From the IMG/VR virus record IMGVR_UViG_3300042451_000363, positions 1-27,031 of that record: 27,031 bases of DNA. One strand, written 5' to 3'. The translations under genes and the position numbers were made by a program. The notes beneath the pieces were generated by a model, which saw nothing but the letters and a program-made list of their open reading frames with translations, made no database searches and was not told where the DNA came from. Source of the DNA: a virus. Below are positions 7,272 to 16,577 of the stretch, piece by piece; the first letter of the stretch is position 1, and the number at the start of each line of letters is the position of its first letter.

Positions 7272-8783
7272 TTAGCGAGATACGTTCAAACGTAAATCAA
7301 CTACTTTAGTAGGATCTTCGATCATCATACCTCCCCATTTTTGGAAATGTACTTCATAACCGTCTACACGAGAAGCTACCATTTTTGGTGAACCTTTTCC
7401 TGCAGGAGAGAATGGATCACGCATACCAGGGATGTACGCCCAGTTGTAATCAGGAACTCCTTTAGGTTTAACTCGGTAGATACCAGCGTTATCACCATAA
7501 TCAAGAGCTAAGATACGGTGAGATTCTACGATACCTTTTCCATCTGGGTGACGTTGTGGGAAGTAAACATCATCATCAAAGAAATCAAGGATTTCAACTT
7601 TGATAACAACACCGTTGTACCACTCATAAACGTTCCATTGTGGTTCCATTAAGAACTTAGTGTTTTTACCACCAAGGTTTCCTGGATCAGAATTACCCAT
7701 CAAGAATTTATCAGAGATTACAGTAAATTTACCTGTACCTGATTTAGCTTGAATTTGCTTAGAGATTTCGATAGCACCGAATTCACCTGTTAGCAAGTGG
7801 ATAACACGTTTTCCACGCTCAATTTTACCAACTCCCATATCGAGTAGTAACTCTAAATGCCAATCTAAATCGTAAGAGTTGTAGTAGTGAACGTTAGATG
7901 GAGCAACTTGCTCAAAGAAACCAGCACCTGATTCAACAGCATACTTAGTCTTGTCATCTTTGTTCAAATACTTATGATCTGCAGTCCAGTTTTTCTTACC
8001 GTACATCAACATACGAGCAAACATTTCTTCACACTGGTGGTGAGCAACCATATCTTGGTAGTTAATCCAGATAGATTCTGTTTGTCCTTTGTAAGCAAAA
8101 CCAAACTCTAATGGTTCGTTTTTACCTTTGTTGATTGTGTTACCTGCTACTTCATACTCCATACGTAGTGTAGAAGGACGGTTTTCCATTCTCCAAGGAG
8201 AAGTGAAATACGGCTTCGCACCTTGGTAAGAAAGTGTTGAAGGAGACAAAGAGTAAAACTTAGACCAACGAGTACCGATAGCTAACTCCTCAGAAGGAAC
8301 TGTTTTGTTTGCATTATCAGTTACAAGTTCTACTTCAACTTTGTAACGAGAGCCAGCATCCATTGCTTTTTTAACCAATAAATGATAGTCATCAACTTCT
8401 CCACGAAGAACGTTAGTTTCTTCAAAAAGTGGTTCGTCAAAGATTAAGTAGAAACGCTCTCCGTTAGCACCAATGTTTGCTGGGAAAGTACCTGCAGAAA
8501 TAGTAAGACCGTTGATTGTTTCAGCGTCTACTAGCGGCAAGTTTTTGTCATGTTGCCCTTGAAGCAACCAGTTGTAGAAACCATTTTCTTGTTCTACTTC
8601 TTTAACAGGGAAACGATCTACGAATTCACGTAGTTTACCTTGAAGATTAGTCTTGTAGATTTCTTTAATCACATTGCTAATCAACTGAGGCTTTTGTTGG
8701 TACAAAGAATGGAAGTGGTTGTCAGTAACCAAACCATTGTAATCTTTAGCTTCGTACCTTTGTAATGGAAGTAATTGAGCCAT
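7272..8783 (-). CDS. Major capsid protein (HK97-type, crAss-like)
   Basis: A 503-residue protein whose sequence I recognise as the crAss-like major capsid type. It has the N-terminus MAQLLPLQRYEAKDYNGLV, then LREFVDRFPVKEVEQENGF with YNWLLQGQ, a GERFYLIFDEPLFEETNVL strand and a C-terminal part with AYIPGMRDPFSPAGKGSP and YEVHFQKWGGMMIEDPTKVVDLRLNVSR. The last of these resembles the end of many HK97-fold proteins (axial domain). It forms the icosahedral shell and assembles with the portal and probably the scaffold-like protein encoded upstream. The gene is bordered by a strong terminator downstream, as expected for the most abundant protein. Its ATG is preceded by an A-rich leader (AAAACAAACA), typical of Bacteroidota, with no Shine-Dalgarno sequence. 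Confidence 0.9.
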   Translation of the reverse strand: MAQLLPLQRYEAKDYNGLVTDNHFHSLYQQKPQLISNVIKEIYKTNLQGKLREFVDRFPVKEVEQENGFYNWLLQGQHDKNLPLVDAETINGLTISAGTFPANIGANGERFYLIFDEPLFEETNVLRGEVDDYHLLVKKAMDAGSRYKVEVELVTDNANKTVPSEELAIGTRWSKFYSLSPSTLSYQGAKPYFTSPWRMENRPSTLRMEYEVAGNTINKGKNEPLEFGFAYKGQTESIWINYQDMVAHHQCEEMFARMLMYGKKNWTADHKYLNKDDKTKYAVESGAGFFEQVAPSNVHYYNSYDLDWHLELLLDMGVGKIERGKRVIHLLTGEFGAIEISKQIQAKSGTGKFTVISDKFLMGNSDPGNLGGKNTKFLMEPQWNVYEWYNGVVIKVEILDFFDDDVYFPQRHPDGKGIVESHRILALDYGDNAGIYRVKPKGVPDYNWAYIPGMRDPFSPAGKGSPKMVASRVDGYEVHFQKWGGMMIEDPTKVVDLRLNVSR

Positions 8784-8822
8784 TGTTTGTTTTAATTAAC
8801 TTGTTAAACGGTATATATTTAT

Positions 8823-10001
8823 TTATTTCACTTTAAATGCTTTGTCAAGCATATTTAAAATCCCTTCTGTCTTCTTAGAAGATTCAACAGATGTATTTCT
8901 GCCTACTCCTCTTTGATCTTCTGCAGCAATAACTTTATCTAATTCATTAATTGCTGCTGTTTTTGCTACTGATTTTAGTTTACTAATATCTGGTTTAAAC
9001 TTACCTGCTTTATCGATATTAAATAAGCCTAAAGTATCGTAATAGTTTATAAGCATTTCAAATTCTACAGGATTCTTTGCTTGCTTATAAGATAAACTGT
9101 TATATTCTCTTCCTGTTTTTTGATCTTTGTAAACAGGATTAATAATATTAGATTTTAATTTATCTTTAGATATTTTATTAAGATTTAAACCATCTATAAA
9201 AGCATCTCGAGAATCTATGTTAGAAAGCAACTGTTCAAAAGCTTTAGTCTGTGCTTCTTGTTGAGCTTTTGTTTGTTGTATCTTTTGCATTCTAGATTGC
9301 TCCACTACTTCATTTGCATAGTTTCGCAATTCTGGAACAGCTTTAATTGCTTTATCTTTTAGTTTTCCTATTGCAACCGCATCTTCTATAGCTTCGATTG
9401 CTTCGCTGTCTGAAAAATTTTTTGCCTTTAGCTGCTCAAAATAAATTTGTTTAGCTAGGTTTTCATCAGCTTCGATATCTTCTTCAGTAACATTGTCAAA
9501 GAACTCAAGTTTTTGTGCCATCTCTATGGCGTAACCTGCTTCGTCAAAAGCATCTTCTATTTCTAGAAATCTTTTCTTTTCAGGAGATAAACTGTTTTTC
9601 CAGTTTTGCTCCTTATGTTTAAAATGCGTATCTACTGTTTTATTTACAAGTTGTTTGATAGCATCTAGTGATCCAGGAAGTTCTTCTAATTCTGCTTCTT
9701 CTGCAGTAATTACTCCTTCTTTTACTAGCTCTTTCATCAAAGCTTTGTAAATAGTAGAGCTCCTATCCTCGTTTGAATCTGAGCTTTCTATTGTCTCTGT
9801 AGTCTCTCTAATCACTGGTGCTGGACGATTGTCGTCATCACCGCTTTCCGCTGCTACAGGTACTATTTCAAATTCTGGTGTTTCTCCTGCACCTTCGTTT
9901 GAAATTGGTTCCTCGCCTTTTTCTGCTGCTACTGCTGTATTGAGCTCTGCAGCTGACATTATTTGAAGTCCTTCAAATAAATCGTCGTTTTCTGTACTCA
10001 T
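8823..10001 (-). CDS. Putative scaffolding protein (acidic, coiled-coil)
   Basis: A 392-residue, highly charged protein between portal and capsid genes. The first ~100 residues are acidic and disordered-looking (ENDDLFEGLQIMSAAEL, then EEPISNEGAGETPEFEIVP). Residues about 120-250 are rich in Glu, Ala, Lys and Leu and look helical or coiled coil, including a Gln-rich stretch with QQTKAQQEAQTKAFEQ. The C-terminal end is Lys-rich (GILNMLDKAFKVK), as in many scaffold proteins whose basic end contacts the capsid. There is no enzymatic motif. The scaffold assignment is inferred from position, composition and length; an alternative is a conserved internal virion protein. Confidence 0.65.
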   Translation of the reverse strand: MSTENDDLFEGLQIMSAAELNTAVAAEKGEEPISNEGAGETPEFEIVPVAAESGDDDNRPAPVIRETTETIESSDSNEDRSSTIYKALMKELVKEGVITAEEAELEELPGSLDAIKQLVNKTVDTHFKHKEQNWKNSLSPEKKRFLEIEDAFDEAGYAIEMAQKLEFFDNVTEEDIEADENLAKQIYFEQLKAKNFSDSEAIEAIEDAVAIGKLKDKAIKAVPELRNYANEVVEQSRMQKIQQTKAQQEAQTKAFEQLLSNIDSRDAFIDGLNLNKISKDKLKSNIINPVYKDQKTGREYNSLSYKQAKNPVEFEMLINYYDTLGLFNIDKAGKFKPDISKLKSVAKTAAINELDKVIAAEDQRGVGRNTSVESSKKTEGILNMLDKAFKVK

Positions 10002-10086
10002 TTGCTGTCTTTATTAGTTTACAATATTAAAATTATTTTTATAGATAGTTTTAATTTTATTTATTAAAAATATATCTACTATAGCT

Positions 10087-12567
10087 TTATTTAGTTTCTT
10101 TTGCTTTTTGTGCGTCTTGTTGTTTTTTTAACCCAAGAGCTTCTCTTTGAATTTCTTCTTTTGCTAAATTAGATCTAGTTGTTTCTGCTAATTTTTCTTC
10201 AGAAATTCTAATTTGCTCTTTTTTGTGATTTTCATCAACATCTGTACGACGTAAATCTAAGAAATCGTCTATACCGTTTTTATCAGTATCTACTCTATCC
10301 ATTTGTTTACCTGTCTCTGATAGAACCATTCTATCAGCTGCGGATGCTTCACGTAATCCTGCAATTTGTAAATTAGCTTCTATTTGCTCACGTTTAATAG
10401 CAATCTCGTCTTCATGTTTTTTCATCTCAAACATTTGTTTAGATTGCTCTATTTGAGAACGGCTTTGTAATTCTTGTTGTTGAAGTTCTAACTGTTGCTG
10501 TTTAAGAGCATCATTTTCTTCTTTAATTTTTCTAGCAGATTCTTCAAGACGTTTAGAAATTTCTTGTACAGATTCTGATTGTGTAATAGCAATAAGATCT
10601 GAAATAGTAGCTTGACCGTTTTGTATAGCTGCTTGTGAGAGAGCTCGTAGATCGTTGTATAACTGAGTGTCATTAGTAGAGTTAGATACGTGGATATCAT
10701 ACTCTGACATTACGAATTCATCAAACTTAGACACCATTTGTAATCCTAGATCGTCTAATAAATACTGACCCTTTTTAGGGTTTTTCTTATAAGCGTATTT
10801 ACAACATTCTAAGAATTTAGTAAGAACTCGTTTTCTAAAATTAGCGTCTATTGCAAACCATTTTTCTGTAATATGGGATGTTTGAGATACTTCTAACTCT
10901 GTACTTCCTACTGGTTGTCGATTGCTTATTTGTCCTTCTCTTGCTCCTGATACTCCAGAAAGTTTTCCTAAAGTATTTTCAATATCAACAAGTAAGTTAG
11001 TGTACATACCTATTGCGTTAGGGTCGCCTATATTAACTTGAGTAGCAGTAAGAGTATTAAATGCGCCTGCAGATTTTCCTTGTGAAGGTCCTTTAAGGAT
11101 CTCATTTGTTGGATCTAACCAAGCAAACTTGTTTACTGTTACATAACGCATCCATTCTTTTGGATCCCATCCTGACGGAATTAAAGAAGAGTTAATTGCT
11201 GTAAAAGATCCTTTGTATGTAGCGATTTCTAATTCACGTTTGTAGTATGCTATATCGTAAGAATATGCAAGAGGTTTCATAACGTCCATCAATGATTGTA
11301 CCTTATAATCATTGGTTGAGTTAACAGATCCTACATATGGAGGAGTTCCTTTAGATTTATTTATAAGAGATTTGCTTGCATACGGTACAGGGCGCATTAA
11401 TGTATAAATATGGTCAGCAATTTTTGTACCTTCCATCCACTCATTTACCCATATCCATTTTACAGTTTCTCCTAATTCTTTTTGAACTTTGTAATCTTCA
11501 GGAACCCAGTCTTTTTGTTCTTGGCCGTCTTCATCAAAATAAGTAAGTTCGCCTATCTTTCTTCTAGATCTCCAACATACTTTAAGTACTCTAACATTTC
11601 CATAGGTATCAAATGCACCTGCAAAAGTTCTTGTACCCATCTCGTTAGGATGGAAGATTGATAGAGCTCCTTGTTCACCATAGTAATCGTAAACAGAAAT
11701 ATCACGGTTAAGACCGATACCCCCGCCTCCCATAGAAGCATCTACTTTCCCTGATTCTAAAAAGTCTATGTCGTCTGGTGAAAGGTCTTCCCAGTAATCA
11801 TCTATTACTTGTCCTACTGATCTATATCCGTATTCGACAATAATATCTGCATCTTCTATATACATAGAGTTACCTCCCATTGTATAAAGATTCATAGGAT
11901 TTACTCGTCTCATTACAGGGTTACCACCAAGTACTCCACAGTACATGATTTCTTCACCCCCAACTAATAAATCTTCAAACGTGCGTAAGAATAAAAAGTC
12001 AAAATCTCCTTCTTTGTATTCTTTCTTTAGAATTTTATTTGCAGTAATCTCTGCAATATCTTGAAATTCGTAAGTTTGCCAACGAGTAAGTTTTTCTAAT
12101 CTCTTTTGTATCTCTTCTTGAGAAATAGAAGTAGTGTTGATAATACCTACAAGCTCTTGACGAATTTGCTCCATTAACATTTCTTCTTTACGAGAAATAC
12201 CGTCTGTGTCGTTAGCAGAAATATAAGCTTTAAATTCTTTTTTGCGTTTAGAGTATTCTCCTAAAAGTAAATTGATCTTAGAGTTTTCTATGCCTACGTG
12301 CTGAAAGCTTGCTGGTAAAGATTCTAAATCTAAGTTGTCAGGATTAATATATCTTTCAAAATCCTTTACGTTGATTATATTAGATCTAAGGTTATAGTTG
12401 GTTTTTTTATTCTTAAAGTTAGATCTAAGATTTACATCAGAGGTAAGTAAGTGCTCTGCAAAGTCTATATTTTTCTTGAACCAATTATCGTCCTTTTTGC
12501 TATCAGGAAGTTTTTGTCTAGGGAAACTAATATATCCCTGCATTTTTACTGGTGAAGATTGACTCAT
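10087..12567 (-). CDS. Portal protein, 826 aa with long C-terminal coiled coil
   Basis: An 826-residue protein encoded directly after the terminase. It shows the layout of large crAss-like portals: an N-terminal SSPVKMQGYISFPRQKL region, a wing/clip region with FEDLLVGGEEIMYCGVLGG and INSSLIPSGWDPKEWM, and a stem with VDIENTLGKLSGVSGAREGQ leading into NRQPVGSTELEVSQTSHI. Residues about 660-826 are Gln/Glu/Lys-rich and almost certainly coiled coil (the crown or barrel). Within it, residues 760-768 read DTDKNGIDD, a calcium-loop-like DxDxNG motif of the thrombospondin-3/dockerin type. It forms the DNA channel and docks the terminase and connector proteins. The 85-bp AT-rich gap after its stop precedes the acidic gene. 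Confidence 0.85.
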   Translation of the reverse strand: MSQSSPVKMQGYISFPRQKLPDSKKDDNWFKKNIDFAEHLLTSDVNLRSNFKNKKTNYNLRSNIINVKDFERYINPDNLDLESLPASFQHVGIENSKINLLLGEYSKRKKEFKAYISANDTDGISRKEEMLMEQIRQELVGIINTTSISQEEIQKRLEKLTRWQTYEFQDIAEITANKILKKEYKEGDFDFLFLRTFEDLLVGGEEIMYCGVLGGNPVMRRVNPMNLYTMGGNSMYIEDADIIVEYGYRSVGQVIDDYWEDLSPDDIDFLESGKVDASMGGGGIGLNRDISVYDYYGEQGALSIFHPNEMGTRTFAGAFDTYGNVRVLKVCWRSRRKIGELTYFDEDGQEQKDWVPEDYKVQKELGETVKWIWVNEWMEGTKIADHIYTLMRPVPYASKSLINKSKGTPPYVGSVNSTNDYKVQSLMDVMKPLAYSYDIAYYKRELEIATYKGSFTAINSSLIPSGWDPKEWMRYVTVNKFAWLDPTNEILKGPSQGKSAGAFNTLTATQVNIGDPNAIGMYTNLLVDIENTLGKLSGVSGAREGQISNRQPVGSTELEVSQTSHITEKWFAIDANFRKRVLTKFLECCKYAYKKNPKKGQYLLDDLGLQMVSKFDEFVMSEYDIHVSNSTNDTQLYNDLRALSQAAIQNGQATISDLIAITQSESVQEISKRLEESARKIKEENDALKQQQLELQQQELQSRSQIEQSKQMFEMKKHEDEIAIKREQIEANLQIAGLREASAADRMVLSETGKQMDRVDTDKNGIDDFLDLRRTDVDENHKKEQIRISEEKLAETTRSNLAKEEIQREALGLKKQQDAQKAKETK

Positions 12568-12593
12568 AGTAATAATTTATTTAAGATACAAAT

Positions 12594-14771
12594 CTATGAA
12601 TAAAAATTATTATTTATAGTACCTATTGGTTTTTTCTTTAAAAGGCCCATTTCTGCAAAATAATCATTATCTAAGAAAGTCTTAACTTGATTTATTTTTT
12701 CTGTTTGTTCTTTTACCATTGTAGAGTCTAACCACATTAACATACCTAGGGCGCTTACTCTATCAAAGTTTCCTTGAGGATTCCACATAATTAATTCTGT
12801 TAGTGCAGCAGAAGAATATATAGTTTCATAGACGCGTGTCTCGGAAGTTTCTGATATTCTTTCTTGTAACCAGGATTTAATCATATTACGTGCTTCAGAG
12901 TTAACAACACTAGATGCGTTAATACCTTTAGATGTGTTAGTACCTGCTTTATATGTATCTGTTGATCGTAATTGATAAGGTGTGTCAGCTAAAAGATACG
13001 TACACTTATGTTGATCAAAGTGGTTATAAAGTCCTATGAGGTTTTTCTCATACATTCCTACTGCGTTATAGTATAATAACAACTTTCTACATACTTCATA
13101 GAAATCTTTAGCTTCAGATGTCCTACCTGTATACTCGGCTACTATTTGTCTAGTGTAACGATTCATTACAAATATACTTGGCAAGGAATCAGTAGTAGAT
13201 TTATCTTTATCGACGACGTCAATTCCTGCAATGTATGTTCCTCTAGGAATTACTCCTTCTGAGTTTTTTTGTGGCTTTACCCAAAGTTCTATACATCCTC
13301 TTTTATCATCGTTACGATTAAGTGGGAATTTTCTTATCGGCATTGCATCTTGTTCTGTGTAGAATTCTGGCTCTCCTTTTTCATTAAAACTAATATGTCC
13401 TTTAAAGCTAGCTTCCATGTATTTTCTAAACTTTCCTCCTTCTACTTCAGCAAGTTGTTCTTTAAGTTGTAAAGTTGGGAAGAATGCGCCTTCAAGAACT
13501 AAGAATGCTTCTGACGGAACCATTGGTCCATTGATAATCTCTGTCTGGTATACGGTAGGATCAGGAGATTTCTTGGCTATCTGCCGTTTGTTTTCAATAA
13601 ATATTCTAGCTAGCTCATCGTTGGTGTCAAAGTTGGGTTTGTCTTTAAACTCATTCATTGTCTTAGAATAGGGCACAAAGTATCCTATCTTTCCACGATG
13701 TTCAAATATATCTTCAAATTCTATACAGTTGTAATCATTAGGATTCCTAAAGATAGTTTCTGCATATAAAGCCGCACGACCAGAGACAAGTCCTCCTGTT
13801 CCTAGTGCCCATATAACTAGATTTTTCTTTGCCTTAGATGCTTGAATAGCCTCAATGGCTCCCCAAGATTCTTTGATATTATACATGAAACCTACCTCAT
13901 CTAATGCTACTAAGTTAGCACGAGTACCATTGGCTGCTAGCGGGTTGTCTTTAAATGTTCTATGGTAAAGTTTTGATTTAGAAATAGTAGAAGTGATATA
14001 CTTGTTAGGTTGCATAGAGCCTGAAAAGTTTACTGCTAATGGCGAAGGGTACTCTTCGTCTCCCATTATAAATCCTCCAGGTAATAATTCAAATGCTGTT
14101 TTTACTTTAGCAATAAGTGGTTCTGTATATTTAGTATCAATTGCACCTACGATACCTTCTGATGAAATGTACTCCTTTCTTTTTCTTCTTTCCAAGTAAT
14201 CATCATAATCTGTTGCTCCGTCAAATAAAAAGTTGTGAGCTAAGATTGCAGAAGTCGAGTAACTTTTTCCTGATCCCCGCGCTTGGATACTCATAAAATG
14301 TTTAGCAGAGTTTTTATATAGCGGCTTGCCCAAAGATTTACCATGGTTTTTTCTAAGGTAATCTCTAGCTGGAATATAAGTAAGTTTATTAGCTTCAGCT
14401 TCTGTGATTCTTTTAAGTTTGATAGCTAATTCTTTTTCAGGACCGTACTTTCTGTCGCAAGTAAATTGCTTATCATCTGAAAATCCTGAGAATCCACGGC
14501 ATTCTTCATAAAGAAAAAATAATTCCCAATCTATGTCTCGTAAGAATGGCAAACCAAATGCTTGCGCTACAGAAGTATCGTCCTCAAATTGGATATTATG
14601 GAAGTTGATATAATAGTACAATGGACCAGGCATCCATTTACCAGAGCTCCAGTATCCTTCTATGCACTTACGTTTTTCTTCTTTCCAAAAAGAAATTCTT
14701 TCATAGTATTCTAACTCTGGATGAAAGTCAGGAACAGAATTTAATCTAAAATTAGAATTGTTTACTATCAT
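12594..14771 (-). CDS. terL: Terminase large subunit (packaging ATPase/nuclease)
   Basis: A 725-residue packaging motor. The ATPase part shows the Walker A motif ARGSGKS (residues 164-170) after a MSIQ strand, and the Walker B motif VALDEVGF (about 288-295). The N-terminal part has KWMPGPLYYYINFHNIQF, seen in other phage terminases that start with a DNA- or ATPase-lid region. The C-terminal RNase-H-like nuclease is marked by YIAGIDVVD (Asp518), and a third acidic site is likely in NFDRVSALGM (Asp670). The protein cuts and pumps DNA into the head through the portal, encoded 26 bp downstream. Upstream lie the Zn-ribbon and small-terminase candidates. Walker A is the GSGKS form rather than the usual GxxGxGKT/S, as in many phage terminases. 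Confidence 0.95.
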   Translation of the reverse strand: MIVNNSNFRLNSVPDFHPELEYYERISFWKEEKRKCIEGYWSSGKWMPGPLYYYINFHNIQFEDDTSVAQAFGLPFLRDIDWELFFLYEECRGFSGFSDDKQFTCDRKYGPEKELAIKLKRITEAEANKLTYIPARDYLRKNHGKSLGKPLYKNSAKHFMSIQARGSGKSYSTSAILAHNFLFDGATDYDDYLERRKRKEYISSEGIVGAIDTKYTEPLIAKVKTAFELLPGGFIMGDEEYPSPLAVNFSGSMQPNKYITSTISKSKLYHRTFKDNPLAANGTRANLVALDEVGFMYNIKESWGAIEAIQASKAKKNLVIWALGTGGLVSGRAALYAETIFRNPNDYNCIEFEDIFEHRGKIGYFVPYSKTMNEFKDKPNFDTNDELARIFIENKRQIAKKSPDPTVYQTEIINGPMVPSEAFLVLEGAFFPTLQLKEQLAEVEGGKFRKYMEASFKGHISFNEKGEPEFYTEQDAMPIRKFPLNRNDDKRGCIELWVKPQKNSEGVIPRGTYIAGIDVVDKDKSTTDSLPSIFVMNRYTRQIVAEYTGRTSEAKDFYEVCRKLLLYYNAVGMYEKNLIGLYNHFDQHKCTYLLADTPYQLRSTDTYKAGTNTSKGINASSVVNSEARNMIKSWLQERISETSETRVYETIYSSAALTELIMWNPQGNFDRVSALGMLMWLDSTMVKEQTEKINQVKTFLDNDYFAEMGLLKKKPIGTINNNFYS

Positions 14772-14775
14772 AGTA

Positions 14776-15033
14776 TTATATTATACTCGGCCATTTATCT
14801 GCAGGACAAGAAGATTTCATAGATCTTGTTTTAAATTCTAAAGAACATCCACAAATATTACAACACTCTGAAACAAACTTTGCACAATCTGTAGACAAAC
14901 TAGGACATTCTTTACAAATAGAATATCTTAAGTTAGCTACATCTTCAACTGCTTGTTTTTTAATTATAGAATTACTTACTCCTTCTATAATTTCTTTTTT
15001 ATTTTTCCAAATGGTTTTTAAATCTGGTATCAT
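14776..15033 (-). CDS. Small zinc-ribbon protein, 85 aa
   Basis: The C-terminal half has eight cysteines: CKEC (40-43), C50, C57, C58, C61, C63 and C76 in SSCPADKW. The CxxC pairs fit a zinc ribbon or a double-zinc knuckle. The CPADKW end resembles the 'CP..KW' end seen in small proteins encoded beside terminase genes in T4-like phages. Its ATG overlaps the stop of the 173-residue gene (ATGA), so translation is coupled, and terL starts 4 bases after its own stop. It may bind DNA or the terminase complex; this is inferred. Confidence 0.7.
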   Translation of the reverse strand: MIPDLKTIWKNKKEIIEGVSNSIIKKQAVEDVANLRYSICKECPSLSTDCAKFVSECCNICGCSLEFKTRSMKSSCPADKWPSII

Positions 15034-15551
15034 ATTTCTCCTGAATCTGATAGTGATGCAATGTGTTTGCCTTTCTTAGTTGTCTTTTCCTCTTCGTAGT
15101 CTTTTTTAATTTTTTTATAATCTTCAAACATCTTAGGAGTATTACTTAGCATCTTGTCTAGTTTAACAAGCTCGTCAGTGTCAGAGTTTGTTATGGCTAA
15201 TCTGTAAAGCTCTTTTAAAGAGTTATCCCTCATTACCATAATCTCGTTCCAATTAACTAATGCGCGTTCAACATCTGAAAGTACTAAATTTTTATAAGCA
15301 TCTATAATATTCTGGACACTTGCCCATTTAAATTTTGCCTCTTTTATAAAATCTTTTGCAAGGATTTCTAACTTACTAGGATAATTAAAAAATTTAGACT
15401 CAGGATTAAAAGCATAAAAAATAGCCCAAAGTATCTTTGAGCTGTATGTTTTGTTTTTCGACGTGTCTTTAGAATAAAACTCATTAAATTCTTCTAAGAT
15501 TAGTAACTCAGGATTTACTGTCCAAAAACTATTTTCGTGCTGCGCTTTCAT
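15030..15551 (-). CDS. Conserved protein upstream of terL; small-terminase candidate
   Basis: A 173-residue, mostly helical protein with an aromatic N-terminus (HENSFWTVNPELLILEEFNE), then YSSKILWAIFYAFNPESKFFN, and a charged C-terminal helical region (DELVKLDKMLSN, DYKKIKKDYEEEKTTKKGKH). The position just upstream of the Zn-ribbon gene and terL, the length and the helical composition fit a small terminase subunit, but I see no clear helix-turn-helix. It overlaps its upstream gene by 23 bases and its downstream gene by 4 bases, so the three are probably translationally coupled. The TerS idea is inference only; crAss-like TerS proteins have been hard to identify. Confidence 0.6.
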   Translation of the reverse strand: MKAQHENSFWTVNPELLILEEFNEFYSKDTSKNKTYSSKILWAIFYAFNPESKFFNYPSKLEILAKDFIKEAKFKWASVQNIIDAYKNLVLSDVERALVNWNEIMVMRDNSLKELYRLAITNSDTDELVKLDKMLSNTPKMFEDYKKIKKDYEEEKTTKKGKHIASLSDSGEI

Positions 15552-15732
15552 TTTGATGCTTTTTTACTTTTTCCCACACTTCTCCGTAAGAAAGAGTTGT
15601 TATAAACTCTTGTCCATTAGAATATATAACGCTAGTATTTGGCGTTTCTCCTGGCGAGACTGCATTAATTGTTAAAAACGTTGTAGGTCTTACAGAGTTA
15701 TCTGGATAAGTTATTTCAAATGTTATGTTCAT
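15529..15732 (-). CDS. Hypothetical small protein, 67 aa
   Basis: A 67-residue protein with an N-terminal beta hairpin (MNITFEITYPDNSVRPTTF), a SPGETPNTSVIYSNGQEF segment and a short amphipathic C-terminal helix (GEVWEKVKKHQNES). It overlaps the IHF-like gene at its start (17 bases) and the 173-residue gene at its end (23 bases), which argues for real, coupled expression. I recognise no family and see no motif. Position suggests a packaging or regulatory accessory protein. Confidence 0.55.
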   Translation of the reverse strand: MNITFEITYPDNSVRPTTFLTINAVSPGETPNTSVIYSNGQEFITTLSYGEVWEKVKKHQNESAARK

Positions 15733-15988
15733 GACTTGTAATTTTCTTTTTTAAGTTAGTATTACTATGATGTATTACTCGTTTACTAGGAAAAAATTTA
15801 CCAAAGTTATCAATGTGAATTACTGGAAAATTTTCTATGTCGTACAGTTCTTCTAGATTCTTTTTGTTTTCTTTTCCTATAACATCAGCTATTTTAGCGC
15901 CAAACAATCTCCATATTTCTTCCGCCTGCATAAGAGTTAAACCGTGACGTTTAGCAATAGTGCTAATTATTTCTTTTTGTTTATTCAT
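15716..15988 (-). CDS. IHF/HU-like DNA-bending protein
   Basis: A 90-residue protein with the two-helix N-terminal dimerisation domain of HU/IHF (KEIISTIAKRHGLTLMQAEEIWRLF). A degenerate beta-arm follows, in which VIHIDNFGKFFPSKRVIHHSN corresponds to the HU 'I.GFG.F....' strand region. The C-terminal arm is short and basic. One or two IHF-like genes upstream of terL are a hallmark of crAss-like phages. The protein probably bends DNA in replication or packaging, perhaps as a heterodimer with a host partner, because only one copy is visible here. It overlaps its neighbours by 8 bases (the 198-residue gene) and 17 bases (the 67-residue gene). Confidence 0.7.
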   Translation of the reverse strand: MNKQKEIISTIAKRHGLTLMQAEEIWRLFGAKIADVIGKENKKNLEELYDIENFPVIHIDNFGKFFPSKRVIHHSNTNLKKKITSHEHNI

Positions 15989-16577
15989 CAGGAAGAGTTA
16001 GAGTAATACCAAAATCTTCTTCTTCTATTACTGGTGCTTTGGAAGCATCTATATCTCTACTTGCATTTACCGCTGCTTTAGCGTGCTCCATAGCCATGTC
16101 TAGTTCTTGAGTTATTTGCTCCGTTTCTTCTTGGTGTATATTTACTATTTGCTCGTCAAGTTCTTCGTTAAAAGTCTTAGACGGTGTAGGAGTAGTAATA
16201 GTATTAACAAAGTTTACTTCTATCCTGAAGCCCTCATGGTCAGGCTGAAATAATAACTCTGGATGTATAGAATTATCTTCCCCTAATAGAGCCTTTCCCA
16301 TAACTAGTTTTTTCTTGAGTCTAGAGATAATAACATTAAATTGTTTTTCCTCTATCTTTAACTCTTCCCTAATTTCCTTGCGCATATCAGTAGACAGTAT
16401 AAACTTACCTCGTTTATCTTGAGGTAATGCTTGATACTCATGGTCTAATCTTATGAGCTCTGCTAGAACATTACGTTCTTGAGGCGTAATGTTTAGCATA
16501 AAGTTCATAAAAGCTAATAACTGCCTATAGATTTTACTCGGATTCGTAGGAAGGGATATTATCTTTTTTTGTTTCAT
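15981..16577 (-). CDS. Conserved 198-aa protein, possible winged-helix regulator
   Basis: A 198-residue protein. Residues about 25-110 resemble a winged helix: ITPQERNVLAELIRLDHEY, then REELKIEEKQFNVIISRLKKK as a recognition-type helix, and a short wing (GKALLGEDNSIHPELLF). The C-terminal 70 residues are acidic and Gln/Glu/Ala-rich, likely helical or disordered (ENHQEE-type stretches, DMAMEHAKAAVNAS). It overlaps the upstream 131-residue gene by 44 bases, unusually long, and the IHF-like gene by 8. I recall similar proteins upstream of the IHF and terminase genes in other crAss-like phages but without a named function. A DNA-binding or transcription role is inferred. Confidence 0.6.
   Translation of the reverse strand: MKQKKIISLPTNPSKIYRQLLAFMNFMLNITPQERNVLAELIRLDHEYQALPQDKRGKFILSTDMRKEIREELKIEEKQFNVIISRLKKKLVMGKALLGEDNSIHPELLFQPDHEGFRIEVNFVNTITTPTPSKTFNEELDEQIVNIHQEETEQITQELDMAMEHAKAAVNASRDIDASKAPVIEEEDFGITLTLPDE

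Noticed and set aside
13269-14199. Plus-strand frames inside terL
   Set aside because: They lie opposite a gene with clear ATPase and nuclease motifs, and show no domain of their own.
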